Assembly: GCA_963205025.1 (NCBI GenBank)
Contig: CAUJHO010000013.1
Coordinates: forward strand, 22,255 to 86,254
Direction: 5' to 3'
Length of the DNA stretch: 64,000 nucleotides
From: Pseudomonadota bacterium
GTDB lineage: Bacteria > Pseudomonadota > Alphaproteobacteria > Caulobacterales > Caulobacteraceae
In this document: one piece after another, positions 9,318-18,828 of the stretch
Position numbering within the stretch: the stretch's first letter is position 1
How the letters are laid out: the number at the start of each line of letters is the position of its first letter
Translations under genes and position numbers: made by a program
The notes under the pieces: generated by a model
Seen by the model: only the letters and a program-made list of their open reading frames with translations
The model's database searches: none
What the model was told of the DNA's origin: nothing

Positions 9318-11885
9318 TCACCCCGTGACAATATTGATGATCCGGTCCGGCACGACGATGATCTTGCGAACCGACAGGCCCTCCAGTTTGGACTGAACCT
9401 CCGCGTCTGCAAGTGCGATCTGTTCGACCTCGGCCGGAGCCAGGCCGCGCGCCACGCTCAGTTCACCGCGGCGCTTGCCGTTCACCTGAATCGGCAGAAC
9501 CACCTGATCATCCATGGCCAGGGCCGGATCGAACGCCGGCCACGGCGCATTGACCGCCAGGCCCGACTGCCCCAGCCGCTCCCAGCATTCCTCAGCCAGA
9601 TGGGGAACAAAGGGTTGAATCAAAAGCGTCAGGGCGACCAGGCCATCATGCTTGGCCGCCCGCAGGGCCGGCGATGCTGCCCCGGTCTGCACGGCCCGCA
9701 GCGTATTCAGATATTCGTACAGGCGCGCGATGGCCGCATTGAAGTGAAAGCCCTCGACACCCTCGGTGACGGCCTTGATGGCCTTGTGCGTAGCTCGGCG
9801 CAGCGCCAGGGACTCGGCGTCGTCCCCGACCGCCGACATCTCCGTTTCGGACGGAAAGCCGTCAACCTCGACCCAGACGCGCTGGACGAAACGACCCGCT
9901 CCTTCCAGACCCCCGGCCGTCCATTGCACATCGCGCTCCGGCGGACTGTCGGACAGGACGAACAGGCGACCGGCATCGACCCCGTACTGGTCGACGATCT
10001 CCTGGGGCGCCACCACGTTCTTCTTGGACTTCGACATCTTTTCGATGTCGCCGACCGTGACCGGCTGGCCGAATTGGCGGTCGACCCACATCCCGTCGCG
10101 CTTCTCGACCTCATCGGGCGAAAGCCAGTTGCCGGCCTGGGATCGGTAGGTCTCGTGGACGACCATCCCTTGTGTAAACAGCCCTGAGAAGGGCTCGCGG
10201 ATCGACATCAGGCCGGCATCGGTCAGGGCCCGGGTGATGAAGCGAGCGTAGAGCAAGTGCAGGACCGCGTGCTCCACCCCCCCGATATATTGATCGACGG
10301 GCAGCCAGTAGTCGGCCGCCGCCTTGTCGATGGGGGCCTCGGTCCAGGGATCGGCGAAGCGGGCAAAGTACCAACTGGAATCCACGAAGGTATCCAGAGT
10401 ATCGGTTTCGCGTTCAGCCGGAGCCCCGCATTTCGGACAATCGACGTGTTTCCAGGTCGGGTGCCGCGCCAGCGGGTTGCCGGGCACATCAAACGTCACA
10501 TCATCCGGCAGTTTGACAGGGAGCTGCGCTTGCGGAACCGCGACGGTTCCGCAGCTCGGACAGTGGATGATCGGGATCGGGCAACCCCAGTAGCGCTGGC
10601 GGCTGACGCCCCAGTCCCGCAGGCGATAGACGGTCGCACCTTGGCCCTGACCGGTCGCCTCAATGCGCCGGATCGCCTCGGCCTTGGCGGCCTCGATATC
10701 GAGACCGTCGAGGAAGTCGGAATTGAACAGGGTGCCTGATCCCGTAAAGGCCTCTTCGCCGATGGTGACGTCCCCGACAGCGCCGATGGGGCGAACCACC
10801 GGGAGCACCGGCAGGCCGTATTTCCGGGCAAAATCCAGGTCGCGCTGGTCGTGGGCCGGACAGGCGAAGATGGCCCCCGTGCCGTAGTCCGACAGGATGA
10901 AATTGGCGATCCAGACCGGCACCTCAACCCCGGTAAAGGGGTGAATCACCTTCAGGCCGGTGTCCCAGCCGATCTTTTCGGCCTGTTCGATATCGGCCTG
11001 GCTCGACCCGCCCTTGCGGCATTCGGCCACGAAGGCTGCAATCTCGGCATTGTCGGCGGCCAGCGCCGTCGCCACCGGGTGGTCCGGGGCCAGGCCCATG
11101 AACGACGCGCCGAACAGGGTGTCGGGCCGGGTCGTATAGATGGTCAGGCCGTCGGGGGCTGCGGGCGGGGCCTCTGCGGCCCATGCCCAGGTCAGGGTCA
11201 GGCCCTTGGAGCGCCCGATCCAGTTCTCCTGCATCAGGCGGACCTTGTCCGGCCAGCGGGCCAGGGTGGTCAGGCCGTCGATAAGGTCATCGGCATAGTC
11301 GGTGATACGCAGAAACCACTGGGTCAGCTTGCGCTTCTCGACGATCGCGCCCGAGCGCCAGCCCCGGCCGTCGATCACCTGCTCATTGGCGAGCACCGTG
11401 TTGTCGACCGGATCCCAGTTGACCACCCCCTCCTTCTGGTAGGCCAGACCACGCTCCCACAGCTTGAGGAACCAGGCCTGCTGCTTGCCATAATAGGCCG
11501 GGTCGCAGGTGGCGAGCTCGCGCGACCAGTCCAGCGACAGGCCAAGCAGTTTCAGCTGATCGCGCATGGTGGCGATGTTGGACCAGGTCCATTCCCCGGG
11601 GTGCACCCCGCGCTCCATGGCGGCATTCTCGGCCGGCATGCCGAAGGCGTCCCAGCCCATGGGATGGAGCACCTCGAATCCGCGGGCGCGCTTATAGCGC
11701 GCCACGACGTCTCCCATCACATAGTTGCGGGCATGCCCCATGTGGATGTTCCCACTGGGATAGGGAAACATTTCAAGGACATAATATTTCGGGCGGCCCG
11801 AGTTCGGATCGGCCCGAAAGACGTTTTCGGATTCCCACTGGGCGCGGCGGCGTGGTTCCGCCGTCCGGGGATCATATCGGGACAT
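9318..11885 (-). CDS. leuS: Leucyl-tRNA synthetase
   Basis: This class I aminoacyl-tRNA synthetase charges tRNA-Leu. The 855 residues contain the HIGH-type motif ([15 protein letters not shown] near 41-55), the CP1 editing domain with the threonine-rich [12 protein letters not shown] near 229, the Zn-ribbon-like insertion (CPSCG ... CPKCG) and the KMSKSKKN catalytic loop near 615, then the anticodon-binding domain. Length fits the bacterial family. It is followed 3 bases later by lptE and preceded by the DUF3576 lipoprotein gene. Confidence 0.98.
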   Translation of the reverse strand: MSRYDPRTAEPRRRAQWESENVFRADPNSGRPKYYVLEMFPYPSGNIHMGHARNYVMGDVVARYKRARGFEVLHPMGWDAFGMPAENAAMERGVHPGEWTWSNIATMRDQLKLLGLSLDWSRELATCDPAYYGKQQAWFLKLWERGLAYQKEGVVNWDPVDNTVLANEQVIDGRGWRSGAIVEKRKLTQWFLRITDYADDLIDGLTTLARWPDKVRLMQENWIGRSKGLTLTWAWAAEAPPAAPDGLTIYTTRPDTLFGASFMGLAPDHPVATALAADNAEIAAFVAECRKGGSSQADIEQAEKIGWDTGLKVIHPFTGVEVPVWIANFILSDYGTGAIFACPAHDQRDLDFARKYGLPVLPVVRPIGAVGDVTIGEEAFTGSGTLFNSDFLDGLDIEAAKAEAIRRIEATGQGQGATVYRLRDWGVSRQRYWGCPIPIIHCPSCGTVAVPQAQLPVKLPDDVTFDVPGNPLARHPTWKHVDCPKCGAPAERETDTLDTFVDSSWYFARFADPWTEAPIDKAAADYWLPVDQYIGGVEHAVLHLLYARFITRALTDAGLMSIREPFSGLFTQGMVVHETYRSQAGNWLSPDEVEKRDGMWVDRQFGQPVTVGDIEKMSKSKKNVVAPQEIVDQYGVDAGRLFVLSDSPPERDVQWTAGGLEGAGRFVQRVWVEVDGFPSETEMSAVGDDAESLALRRATHKAIKAVTEGVEGFHFNAAIARLYEYLNTLRAVQTGAASPALRAAKHDGLVALTLLIQPFVPHLAEECWERLGQSGLAVNAPWPAFDPALAMDDQVVLPIQVNGKRRGELSVARGLAPAEVEQIALADAEVQSKLEGLSVRKIIVVPDRIINIVTG

Positions 11886-11896
11886 GGGTCGGTCGA

Positions 11897-12349
11897 TCAG
11901 TCTCCGGTCCCGGCCAGGCGCAGCTGGCGGGCACGGGTCAGGATGGCGTTCTCGAGATCCGTTTCAGTCTGGGCGGAGACCTGGGCTTCCACCCACTCTC
12001 CGGCCTCGTTACGAACCTGGCGGTTGACGGTGACGTTCAGGGCATCGGCCCGAAGTCGGGAATCCAGGATATAGACCGTGGCCTTGATCCGTTCGTTCGG
12101 CGAGGCCGCCGTCGAATGCCAGCCGTAGTTGATGATCCCGCCCCACGGATCAGCCGTATCCAGCGGCAGGAACGACAGAGTGTCCAGCGAGGCGCGCCAC
12201 AGATAGCCGTTCACGCCGATACCGACCGGCGCGGCCGCCGGCTGAGAATCGTCGTTCCCGACCATCCGGCTGACGGTCCCGCACGCGGACAGGCCGGAAA
12301 CCAGCCCCAGGGCCAGGGTCACGCCGAGAAGGCCGCGCGCAAAGTTCAT
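11897..12349 (-). CDS. DUF3576 domain-containing lipoprotein
   Basis: A 150-residue predicted lipoprotein with signal peptide [23 protein letters not shown] (Cys23). The mature part, with [27 protein letters not shown], is the DUF3576 signature as I know it. Function is unknown, though the family commonly sits beside leuS-lptE, which hints at envelope work. I chose the ATG at 12349 because GGAG lies 9 bases upstream of it; the ATG three codons earlier is too close to that site. The longer ORF up to 12559 is not supported. Confidence 0.85.
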   Translation of the reverse strand: MNFARGLLGVTLALGLVSGLSACGTVSRMVGNDDSQPAAAPVGIGVNGYLWRASLDTLSFLPLDTADPWGGIINYGWHSTAASPNERIKATVYILDSRLRADALNVTVNRQVRNEAGEWVEAQVSAQTETDLENAILTRARQLRLAGTGD

Positions 12350-12664
12350 GGGGGTCATCTCCACCTGAATTCCAAGGCCAGCTGGCCGCATCGCTCCTAT
12401 AGCACGCGCCCTTAGCCGTCTGACAAGCGGCTCGCAAAGGGGCAGAACGATGACCGGCCCGATCGCAGCCTGCGGCCGCGTGTCGCAGGGGACACAGCGG
12501 TCGGATGATTCGCCTTTTGGACGAACCGCCAGGCCGATCAGCGTTGACCTTGGGGACAAGCGGAGTCTTTAGTTGCCTTATTGGCGTCATGACGGACAAC
12601 TATTTCTCCGTCTGAACCGCGACTTGCCATCAGGAAACCCCGGTGGCGCAGGACAGTGAGGCGA

Positions 12665-13048
12665 ATGGGCCACAAGACGATCATCGCAGCCTTGGCTGTC
12701 GGCCTGACCCTGACGGGACTGGCTTCGGTGACGCACGCCCAAACCCGCTCCCGTCCGGAGGCCGTTTCCGGCAGCCAGATCGTCGATTCCACCGCCCAGC
12801 GCCAGGGCCGCCGCGGCCTGCAATGGAACGGTGAGGGCCGTTGGGGCCTGAATCTCGACGTCGACCAGCCCGTCGGACGCGAGGCTGACTGGAACGATGT
12901 CGATGCTTCGGCCTCCTTCCGCCTGTCGCCCTCCCTGCGGCTGCAGGGAACTGTCGGCCTGGGCGAACGTCGCCCCGATCCGGCCCGTCCTCAGTCGACT
13001 GACCGCGACCAGCCGCGCGTCCGGCTCGAGACGATTTTCCGCTTCTAG
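12665..13048 (+). CDS. ntrZ: NtrZ family periplasmic regulatory protein
   Basis: A 127-residue exported protein with an N-terminal signal peptide (MGHKTIIAALAVGLTLTGLASVTHAQ, cleavage after Ala25) and a beta-rich mature region (WNGEGRWGLNLDVDQPVGR, ASASFRLSPSLRLQGTVGLGE). It matches the NtrZ type of Caulobacteraceae, a periplasmic modulator of the NtrY sensor kinase, and as I recall the C. crescentus gene lies in this same leuS-lptE-holA-parB neighbourhood. Family assignment rests on size, signal peptide, pattern and position. The start could also be the GTG at 12656. No ntrYX is in the window. Confidence 0.7.
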   Translation: MGHKTIIAALAVGLTLTGLASVTHAQTRSRPEAVSGSQIVDSTAQRQGRRGLQWNGEGRWGLNLDVDQPVGREADWNDVDASASFRLSPSLRLQGTVGLGERRPDPARPQSTDRDQPRVRLETIFRF

Positions 13049-13067
13049 TTCCGGTTTCTATTCGGGA

Positions 13068-14177
13068 TCAGGCCGCCTCTTCGCGGGCAGGGCCGTTGTT
13101 GCGTGCGAGCGACACTTCGAAATCCGAGAAGATGTCGAGCATTTCGTCGACCGTGATCGGCCCACCGCTGACCCGATAGCGCCAGAAGCTCACGATATGG
13201 CGCAGCGCAGCCACCTGCTCGCCCAGCCGGACAAACAGCAGCGGTGCATCCAGCAGGAATTCGCGGAAGGCCGTCGGGCGGCCATTGCCGGTGAGATGGC
13301 CGTAGGCGGTGTCATAGACCTTCAAGGTCTCGGCGGCATCGCCGAGCGTCAGCTTGATCCAGCCGACCAGATTCTCCCGGATCTGGGTCAGTTCGGCCCG
13401 TTCCTCCAGCGTGGTCGGACCAAAGGGCCTGGCACGCGCAATCTCGGCGGCGACCGGCCCGATTTCGGCCATCACGCTGGCCAGGGACCACTTGTAGTAG
13501 AGGAAGCCCTTCCAGCAGAAGACGCCCTCGGCATAGTCCTCCGGGGCCAGCCGCAGCGTCAGTCGCAGCGGCTCCATCTCGTCCCCATCGGCATTGGACA
13601 GAATCTTGCCGACCAGAACGGCGGCGCGCTGAGCCGTCTGTTCATCGCGCCCCATGCTGGCCGCCACGAGGGGCGCGATCTCGGCCTGGGCAAAGGCAAA
13701 CATCCGCCTCCGGTCGGCCTCCGTCAGGTCGAAATAGGCGGGGTCGGGCGTACGACCGCCCCGGGCCAGCTGTTCGCGCAGCAGAAACGGATCGAGCGAC
13801 GGCAGCTGATCGATCAGGCGCAGGGTTTCCAGGTCGGATTCCGGCATCGACGTCCCGAAGACGTCCCGGATCACGCGTGAAAAGTCTGACTGATCCACGA
13901 AGACATAGCGACCGCCCAGCTTCAGGTCCGAGGGATCGATCGGAATCACCACCTTGGTAGCCACCTGACGTCGGCGGCGAAACAGATCCAGCTCGTCACG
14001 GCGAAGGCGATGCTTGATGATCAGGGAGCGGTTGAGATGGGGATTGGCAAACAGCGGCCGTTCCGACCAGCCCGGAAGCTCGCGGAAATTCCGCCAGACC
14101 ATCATCAGGTTCAGGACCCGTGACGTCGACGCCGAGGCCTGAAGCCGTGCCAGATTACGAACATGAGGTTGTGACAC
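13068..14177 (-). CDS. Conserved hypothetical protein, 369 residues
   Basis: I do not recognise a named family with certainty. The protein is soluble-looking, with no signal peptide and no membrane segment, and is rich in Arg and Leu with an alpha-helical character. The N-terminal part (VLNLMMVWRNFRELPGWSERPLFANPHLNRSLIIKHRL) looks structured, and the centre has a hydrophobic aromatic stretch (FCWKGFLYYKWSLASV). The start is a GTG, and the ATG-encoded Met at residue 25 is an alternative. It converges with ntrZ and diverges from the serine hydrolase gene. A real gene by length and codon use. Confidence 0.75.
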   Translation of the reverse strand: MSQPHVRNLARLQASASTSRVLNLMMVWRNFRELPGWSERPLFANPHLNRSLIIKHRLRRDELDLFRRRRQVATKVVIPIDPSDLKLGGRYVFVDQSDFSRVIRDVFGTSMPESDLETLRLIDQLPSLDPFLLREQLARGGRTPDPAYFDLTEADRRRMFAFAQAEIAPLVAASMGRDEQTAQRAAVLVGKILSNADGDEMEPLRLTLRLAPEDYAEGVFCWKGFLYYKWSLASVMAEIGPVAAEIARARPFGPTTLEERAELTQIRENLVGWIKLTLGDAAETLKVYDTAYGHLTGNGRPTAFREFLLDAPLLFVRLGEQVAALRHIVSFWRYRVSGGPITVDEMLDIFSDFEVSLARNNGPAREEAA

Positions 14178-14292
14178 GCGGTCCGGGTCTCCCTTTGTCA
14201 GGGCAACCTAGGCGCAATCTCTCACCAACCGGTTAGTCAATTCGGAATTTTGCTGACTGGACAGCGACGTAACCAGGGCCTAGCCCGGCAGA

Positions 14293-15417
14293 ATGGTCGA
14301 GATCACCGGTTCCAGCCCCTCTGAATTCGCTGTCGTGCGGGACCGTTTTGCGGCCCAGTTCGATCAGGATGAGGCCCTCGGCGCGCGTTTCACCGCCTGC
14401 GTGGATGGCCAGGTCGTCCTGGATCTGATCGGCGGCAGCGCCGATCTAGCCGGGACGACGCCCTTTGGCCCGGACACTCTGACGCCTGTCTTCTCGACCA
14501 CCAAGGCCGTCATGGCCCTGATGATGGCGCGGCTGGTCGATCAAGGATTGATCACCTACGACACCCCGGTCGCCGAGATCTGGCCGGCGTTCGCCCAGGC
14601 CGGAAAGGAACCGGTCACCCTGGCCCAGATGATGAGCCACCAGGCCGGCTTGCCCGGCTTCTTGCCGCCGGCCGAGCCCGAGATCTGGTTCGACCCGCCG
14701 GCGGTCTGTGAGCGGCTGGCGGCCCAGGCCCCGCTGTGGCCGCTCGGAACCGGCTCCGGCTATCACCCCATCACCATCGGCTATCTGGCGGGTGAAGTGT
14801 TCCGGCGCCTTGATGGCCGTACCCTCGGTGCCGCCCTGCGTGAAGACATCTGTGTTCCGCTCGGCCTCGACCTCTGGATCGGCCTGCCGGATAGCGAACA
14901 CGGCCGCGTTGCCCAGATGCGCAAGCCCCCGGCGGCCCCCGACCTCGGCCAGATCGACGACATCAAGCGCGCGGCCTTCCTCGACCGGGGCTCGGCCCCC
15001 GGTGGCCGCGGCTCTGGCGATTGGCGGCGCATGGAGATCCCCTCCGCCAATGGTCATGCCACCGCCGCAGCTCTGGCCCGGCTGATGGCGGTTATCGCCG
15101 GGGACGGCTCACTCGACGGTCGGGCGGTGGTATCGCGCGAGACGCTGACCGCACTGACGCGGGAGCAGGTGCGGGGGCCGGACAAGGTCCTGCCCTTTGA
15201 TCTGATCTGGGCGGCGGGCCTAATGAAAAACACCGGTTCCAACGGGCTTGGGCCGGGGCATCAGGCCGTCGGCCATTATGGATGGGGCGGCTCCATGGCC
15301 ATGGCGGATCCTGAACGCCGTCTCTCGGTGGCCTATGTGATGAACAAACAGTCGGTGCATCTGGTCGCCGACCCCCGCCCGGTCGCCCTGATCGAGGCGC
15401 TTTACGCCAGCTTTTAG
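14293..15417 (+). CDS. Serine hydrolase of the beta-lactamase (class C / EstB) family
   Basis: A 374-residue penicillin-recognising enzyme of the esterase/class C beta-lactamase type. The catalytic SxxK motif is STTK near residue 68, the second-motif Tyr lies in GSGYHPITIGYLAGE near 156, and HYGWGG near 327 takes the place of KTG. No signal peptide is seen, so it is probably cytoplasmic and more likely an esterase than an antibiotic-resistance enzyme. Substrate cannot be told from sequence. The 3' end overlaps the convergent rarD-like gene by 4 bp. Confidence 0.85.
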   Translation: MVEITGSSPSEFAVVRDRFAAQFDQDEALGARFTACVDGQVVLDLIGGSADLAGTTPFGPDTLTPVFSTTKAVMALMMARLVDQGLITYDTPVAEIWPAFAQAGKEPVTLAQMMSHQAGLPGFLPPAEPEIWFDPPAVCERLAAQAPLWPLGTGSGYHPITIGYLAGEVFRRLDGRTLGAALREDICVPLGLDLWIGLPDSEHGRVAQMRKPPAAPDLGQIDDIKRAAFLDRGSAPGGRGSGDWRRMEIPSANGHATAAALARLMAVIAGDGSLDGRAVVSRETLTALTREQVRGPDKVLPFDLIWAAGLMKNTGSNGLGPGHQAVGHYGWGGSMAMADPERRLSVAYVMNKQSVHLVADPRPVALIEALYASF

Positions 15418-16373
15418 GGCCGCTCCGCCGGCGGATCGATCAGGCCGGGTTCGGGGGCCAGAACCCGCGCCGCCCGCGTCCGTCTGACGGCTCCGGCGGC
15501 ATAGACCAGGGCTCCGACCCAGATGAAGGCGAAGCTGACCACCCTGAGGTCGCCCAGCGGCTCTCCCTGGATCGTGCCGATGATAAAGGCGATCGACGGG
15601 GCCATAAATTGAAGGAATCCCATCGTTGACAGCGGCATGCGTCTGGCAGCCCAGGCAAACAGCGCCAGCGGCAGGACGGTGATCGGCCCGGCTGCCATCA
15701 GCCAGAAGACACTGGCCGCGCTATCGGTGAAATGGCCGGTCCCCTGCACCTGCAGCCAGATTGCCCAGCCAAGGCCGAGCGGGGCCAGCAACAGGCATTC
15801 GACAAACAGGCCCGCCTGGGCATCGGCCGACACCCGCTTGCGGATCACCCCATAGGCCGCGAACGAAAGGGCCAGGACCAGCGAGATCCACGGCAGGTGT
15901 CCGAGCGCCAGGGCCTGAAGCACCACCCCGACCGCTGCCAGAGCGATGGCCGTCAGACCCCACCGATCCAGCCGCTCGCTGAAGAACCAGGCCCCCGCCG
16001 CCATGCTCAAAAGCGGATTGAGGTAATAGCCGAGCGAGGCGTCCAGCAGCCGCCCAGACGTCACCGCCAGCACGAAGATCGTCCAGTTGACGGCAATCAG
16101 GGCCGTCGAAAGCGCCAGCCAGCCCAGGGTGCGGCGGTCGCTCAATATGGCCCGCACCTGTCCGGACTGGTGCGCCATCAGAACCAGCAGCCCAGCCCAG
16201 ACGACGCCCCAGATCGCCCGGTGCGCCATCACCTCTAGCGGATCGGCCCCGACCGCACCCATCTGCTGAAAGGCCAGGGGCGCAAACCCCCAGATCAGGT
16301 AGCAACTGATCCCGGCCGCAAGCGCCGTGCGGGCCTCGGTTGGCGCGGGGGGGACACCGCCGGAGCCTGACAT
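15414..16373 (-). CDS. rarD: EamA family transporter RarD
   Basis: A 319-residue inner-membrane protein with about ten hydrophobic segments and the RarD-type N-terminus (GISCYLIWGFAPLAFQQMGAV, followed by EVMAHRAIWGVVWA). It belongs to the drug/metabolite transporter superfamily; RarD proteins are presumed small-molecule exporters with unsettled substrates. It starts 3 bases after the asd stop codon, so asd and rarD are probably co-transcribed. Confidence 0.88.
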   Translation of the reverse strand: MSGSGGVPPAPTEARTALAAGISCYLIWGFAPLAFQQMGAVGADPLEVMAHRAIWGVVWAGLLVLMAHQSGQVRAILSDRRTLGWLALSTALIAVNWTIFVLAVTSGRLLDASLGYYLNPLLSMAAGAWFFSERLDRWGLTAIALAAVGVVLQALALGHLPWISLVLALSFAAYGVIRKRVSADAQAGLFVECLLLAPLGLGWAIWLQVQGTGHFTDSAASVFWLMAAGPITVLPLALFAWAARRMPLSTMGFLQFMAPSIAFIIGTIQGEPLGDLRVVSFAFIWVGALVYAAGAVRRTRAARVLAPEPGLIDPPAERP

Positions 16374-16376
16374 GGC

Positions 16377-17426
16377 CTAGACCGTGATCGAACGATAGCC
16401 GCCCTGGGGGGTGATGATCCCCTGCTCGTCCAGCAACTGGGCGATCTGGACGGCATTGAGGGCTGCGCCCTTCCTCAGATTGTCCGATACCACCCACAGA
16501 TTGAGGCCATGCTCGACCGTCGGATCATTGCGAATGCGCGAAACGAAGACGGCAAAATCGCCCGCCGCCTCGACCGGCGAGACCCAGCCGTCGACCTCTT
16601 CGGGCTTGTCGACCACCATGATCCCGGGGGCCTCGCGCAGCAGGTCGCGGGCGTCTTCGGCGTCCAACGGCTCCTCGAACTCCAGGTTCACGGCCTCGGA
16701 ATGACCGACGAAGACCGGCACTCGCACGCAGGTGACCGTCAAGCGGATCTCCGGGTCGAGGATCTTGTGGGTCTCGCGCCACATCTTCTCTTCCTCGGAC
16801 GTATAGCCCTCGTCCTTCAGTTCGCCGGCGAAGGGCAGCACGTTGAAGGCGATCTGTTTCGGATAGACCTTGGGGGTGGCGTCCCCCAGGCCATAGAGGG
16901 CCTTGGTCTGGTTCCACAGTTCGTCCATGGCCGCCTTGCCGGTGCCCGAGACGGACTGATAGGTCGCGACCACCGCGCGCTTGATCCGGGCTGCGTCGTG
17001 AAGCGGCTTGAGCGCCACCACCAGTTGGGCCGTCGAACAGTTCGGATTGGCGATAATGTTCTTCTTCTTCGCCAGATGGACCGCGTCCGGGTTCACCTCC
17101 GGTACGATCAGCGGCACATCCGGGTCCATCCGGAAGGCCGAGGAGTTGTCGATGACGATCGGACCCTGCTGGCCGATCTTTTCCGACCAGGCCCGGCTGA
17201 CGTCACCGCCCGCAGACATCAGCACGATGTCAACTTTTGAAAAGTCGAATGTTTCCAGGTTCAGACACTTCAGGGTCTGGTCACCGAAGGCCACCTCGAC
17301 GCCCTGCGAGCGCCGCGAGGCGACCGCGTACATCTCGTCGACCGGGAAGTTCAGCTCTTCCAGAATGGCCATCATCTCACGGCCAACGTTGCCGGTGGCG
17401 CCTACGACAGCGACGCGATAGCCCAT
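16377..17426 (-). CDS. asd: Aspartate-semialdehyde dehydrogenase
   Basis: Asd reduces aspartyl phosphate to the semialdehyde with NADPH, feeding lysine, diaminopimelate, threonine and methionine synthesis. The 349 residues begin MGYRVAVVGATGNVGREMM (NADP-binding fold), carry the catalytic Cys in NPNCSTAQLVVALKPL near 129, and end normally. I chose the ATG at 17426, with AGGAG six bases upstream, over the one two codons earlier that touches this site. The ORF extension to 17552 is not supported. dapB, a later step on the DAP branch, is elsewhere in the window. Confidence 0.96.
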   Translation of the reverse strand: MGYRVAVVGATGNVGREMMAILEELNFPVDEMYAVASRRSQGVEVAFGDQTLKCLNLETFDFSKVDIVLMSAGGDVSRAWSEKIGQQGPIVIDNSSAFRMDPDVPLIVPEVNPDAVHLAKKKNIIANPNCSTAQLVVALKPLHDAARIKRAVVATYQSVSGTGKAAMDELWNQTKALYGLGDATPKVYPKQIAFNVLPFAGELKDEGYTSEEEKMWRETHKILDPEIRLTVTCVRVPVFVGHSEAVNLEFEEPLDAEDARDLLREAPGIMVVDKPEEVDGWVSPVEAAGDFAVFVSRIRNDPTVEHGLNLWVVSDNLRKGAALNAVQIAQLLDEQGIITPQGGYRSITV

Positions 17427-17544
17427 GCTCATCTCCTGAATCCGGCGGGGAAGCTGGCAGGCCCGCCGTGCCCTCGCATTTAGGCCGATCCGGCCAAAGC
17501 GCAATCGGCTTGCGCGATTCAAATCTGCCGCTAATCCCCGATCC

Positions 17545-18651
17545 ATGCCCATCGATGTGGCCGAGGCCTATCAATCGCTGATCAATCAGAACCGGCTAAG
17601 GCCTGATCCCAGCCAGCGCCCGGCGCTGGATGCACTCGGCGAGGTCGAGGCCGCCATCGAGGCCCGCCCGAAGCTGTGGTCGTTCGGAGCCGAACCGGTG
17701 CGCGGGCTTTACCTGTGGGGCCCGCCCGGTCGCGGCAAGTCGCTGCTGATGGATTTGTTCTTCCAGACGGTCGACGAGCCGAAGAAGCGCCGCGCCCACT
17801 TCCATGCCTTCATGGCCGAGGTCCAGGCCCGCATCCAGACCTGGCGGACCGGCGACAGGATGACGCGCAAGCGGGTGTTCGGAACCTCGCGCGGAGACGA
17901 TCCGATCGCGCCCCTGGCCCGGCTGATCGCGTCGGAGGCCCGGCTGCTCTGTTTCGACGAGCTGCAGGTGACGGACATTGCCGACGCCATGATCCTGGGA
18001 CGGTTGTTCGAGGCCCTGTTTGCCGAAGGGGTGGTGCTGGTCTGTACGTCCAACCGACCACCGGTCGATCTCTACAAGGACGGGATCAATCGCCAGCTGT
18101 TCGTGCCCTTCATCGAGATAATCCAGGCCCGCTGCCGGGTGCTGGAGCTGAAAGGTGCCCAGGACTGGCGGCTGGAACACCTGAAATCGGCCACGGTCTG
18201 GTTCTCGCCGGATCAAAGGGAAGGCTTCGACACCCTGTGGGATCGGCTGAAAGGACAGGCCCAGGAAGCTCCGGCCACCCTCGACATCTCCGGACGCAAG
18301 GTCGTCATCGCCCGCTCGGTGGGAGCCATGGCCCGCGACACTTTCAAGGACCTGTGCGACCGACCGCTCGGTCCTTCGGACTATCTGGCGCTCGCCGAGC
18401 GGTTTGATACCCTGTTCCTGGAAGATGTGCCGCAACTGACGCCGGATCGGCGCGAGGCAGCCCGTCGCTTCGTCACCCTGATCGACGCCCTCTATGAGGC
18501 ACGGGGGCGCCTGGTCGTCCTGGCCGAGGCCGAGCCCGATGACCTCTATCCCGCCGGGCCGGGGGCTTTCGAGTTCGAACGCACCGCCTCGCGTCTGCAC
18601 GAGATGCGCTCTAGCGACTGGCTGAAAAACAAGAGCCGCCGACAGCCCTGA
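17545..18651 (+). CDS. zapE: Cell division protein ZapE / AFG1-like ATPase
   Basis: A 368-residue AFG1/ZapE P-loop ATPase. Walker A is GPPGRGKS near 60, Walker B is LLCFDELQVTDIADAMIL near 132, and the protein has family segments such as FVPFIEIIQARCRVLEL and FEDVPQLTPDRREAARRFVTLID-like text. ZapE associates with the Z-ring in E. coli; mitochondrial AFG1 acts on respiratory complexes, so the exact role here is open. It is divergent from asd. The stop codon lies inside a 10-bp stem-loop. Confidence 0.95.
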   Translation: MPIDVAEAYQSLINQNRLRPDPSQRPALDALGEVEAAIEARPKLWSFGAEPVRGLYLWGPPGRGKSLLMDLFFQTVDEPKKRRAHFHAFMAEVQARIQTWRTGDRMTRKRVFGTSRGDDPIAPLARLIASEARLLCFDELQVTDIADAMILGRLFEALFAEGVVLVCTSNRPPVDLYKDGINRQLFVPFIEIIQARCRVLELKGAQDWRLEHLKSATVWFSPDQREGFDTLWDRLKGQAQEAPATLDISGRKVVIARSVGAMARDTFKDLCDRPLGPSDYLALAERFDTLFLEDVPQLTPDRREAARRFVTLIDALYEARGRLVVLAEAEPDDLYPAGPGAFEFERTASRLHEMRSSDWLKNKSRRQP

Positions 18652-18666
18652 GGTCATCGGCGGCTC
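18633..18666 (+). terminator. Candidate terminator at the zapE 3' end
   Basis: GAGCCGCCGA pairs perfectly with TCGGCGGCTC across a 14-base loop that includes the zapE stop codon. There is no T-run (CATTCTGG follows), so it may act as a weak terminator or an mRNA 3'-end stabiliser. The rest of the gap to 18828 holds no gene that I can support. Confidence 0.5.
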
Positions 18667-18828
18667 CATTCTGGCGTCCGACCCGACAAGGGGACGGGGC
18701 GGATCGTCATGCGGTGACCGGATCGGGGGGACGGGTCCTGGTCACCTGACCGGCGGCTCCAAGGGGAGGGGGATGAGCCACCGTTGAGACAGATGTAGGA
18801 AGCCCTGCCCCGGATGTAAGGGGGATGA

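Noticed and set aside
8931-10187. 418-residue plus-strand ORF
   Set aside because: Antisense to lptE and leuS, with repetitive Arg/Gln/Gly composition and no domain.
12544-12572. TTGACC-N17 promoter-like sequence upstream of ntrZ
   Set aside because: The -10 match is poor (CTTTAG), so it is not distinguishable from chance.
14225-14275. AGTCA...TGACT inverted repeat as an operator upstream of the serine hydrolase
   Set aside because: Five-base arms with a 14-base gap are expected by chance at this length; no other support.
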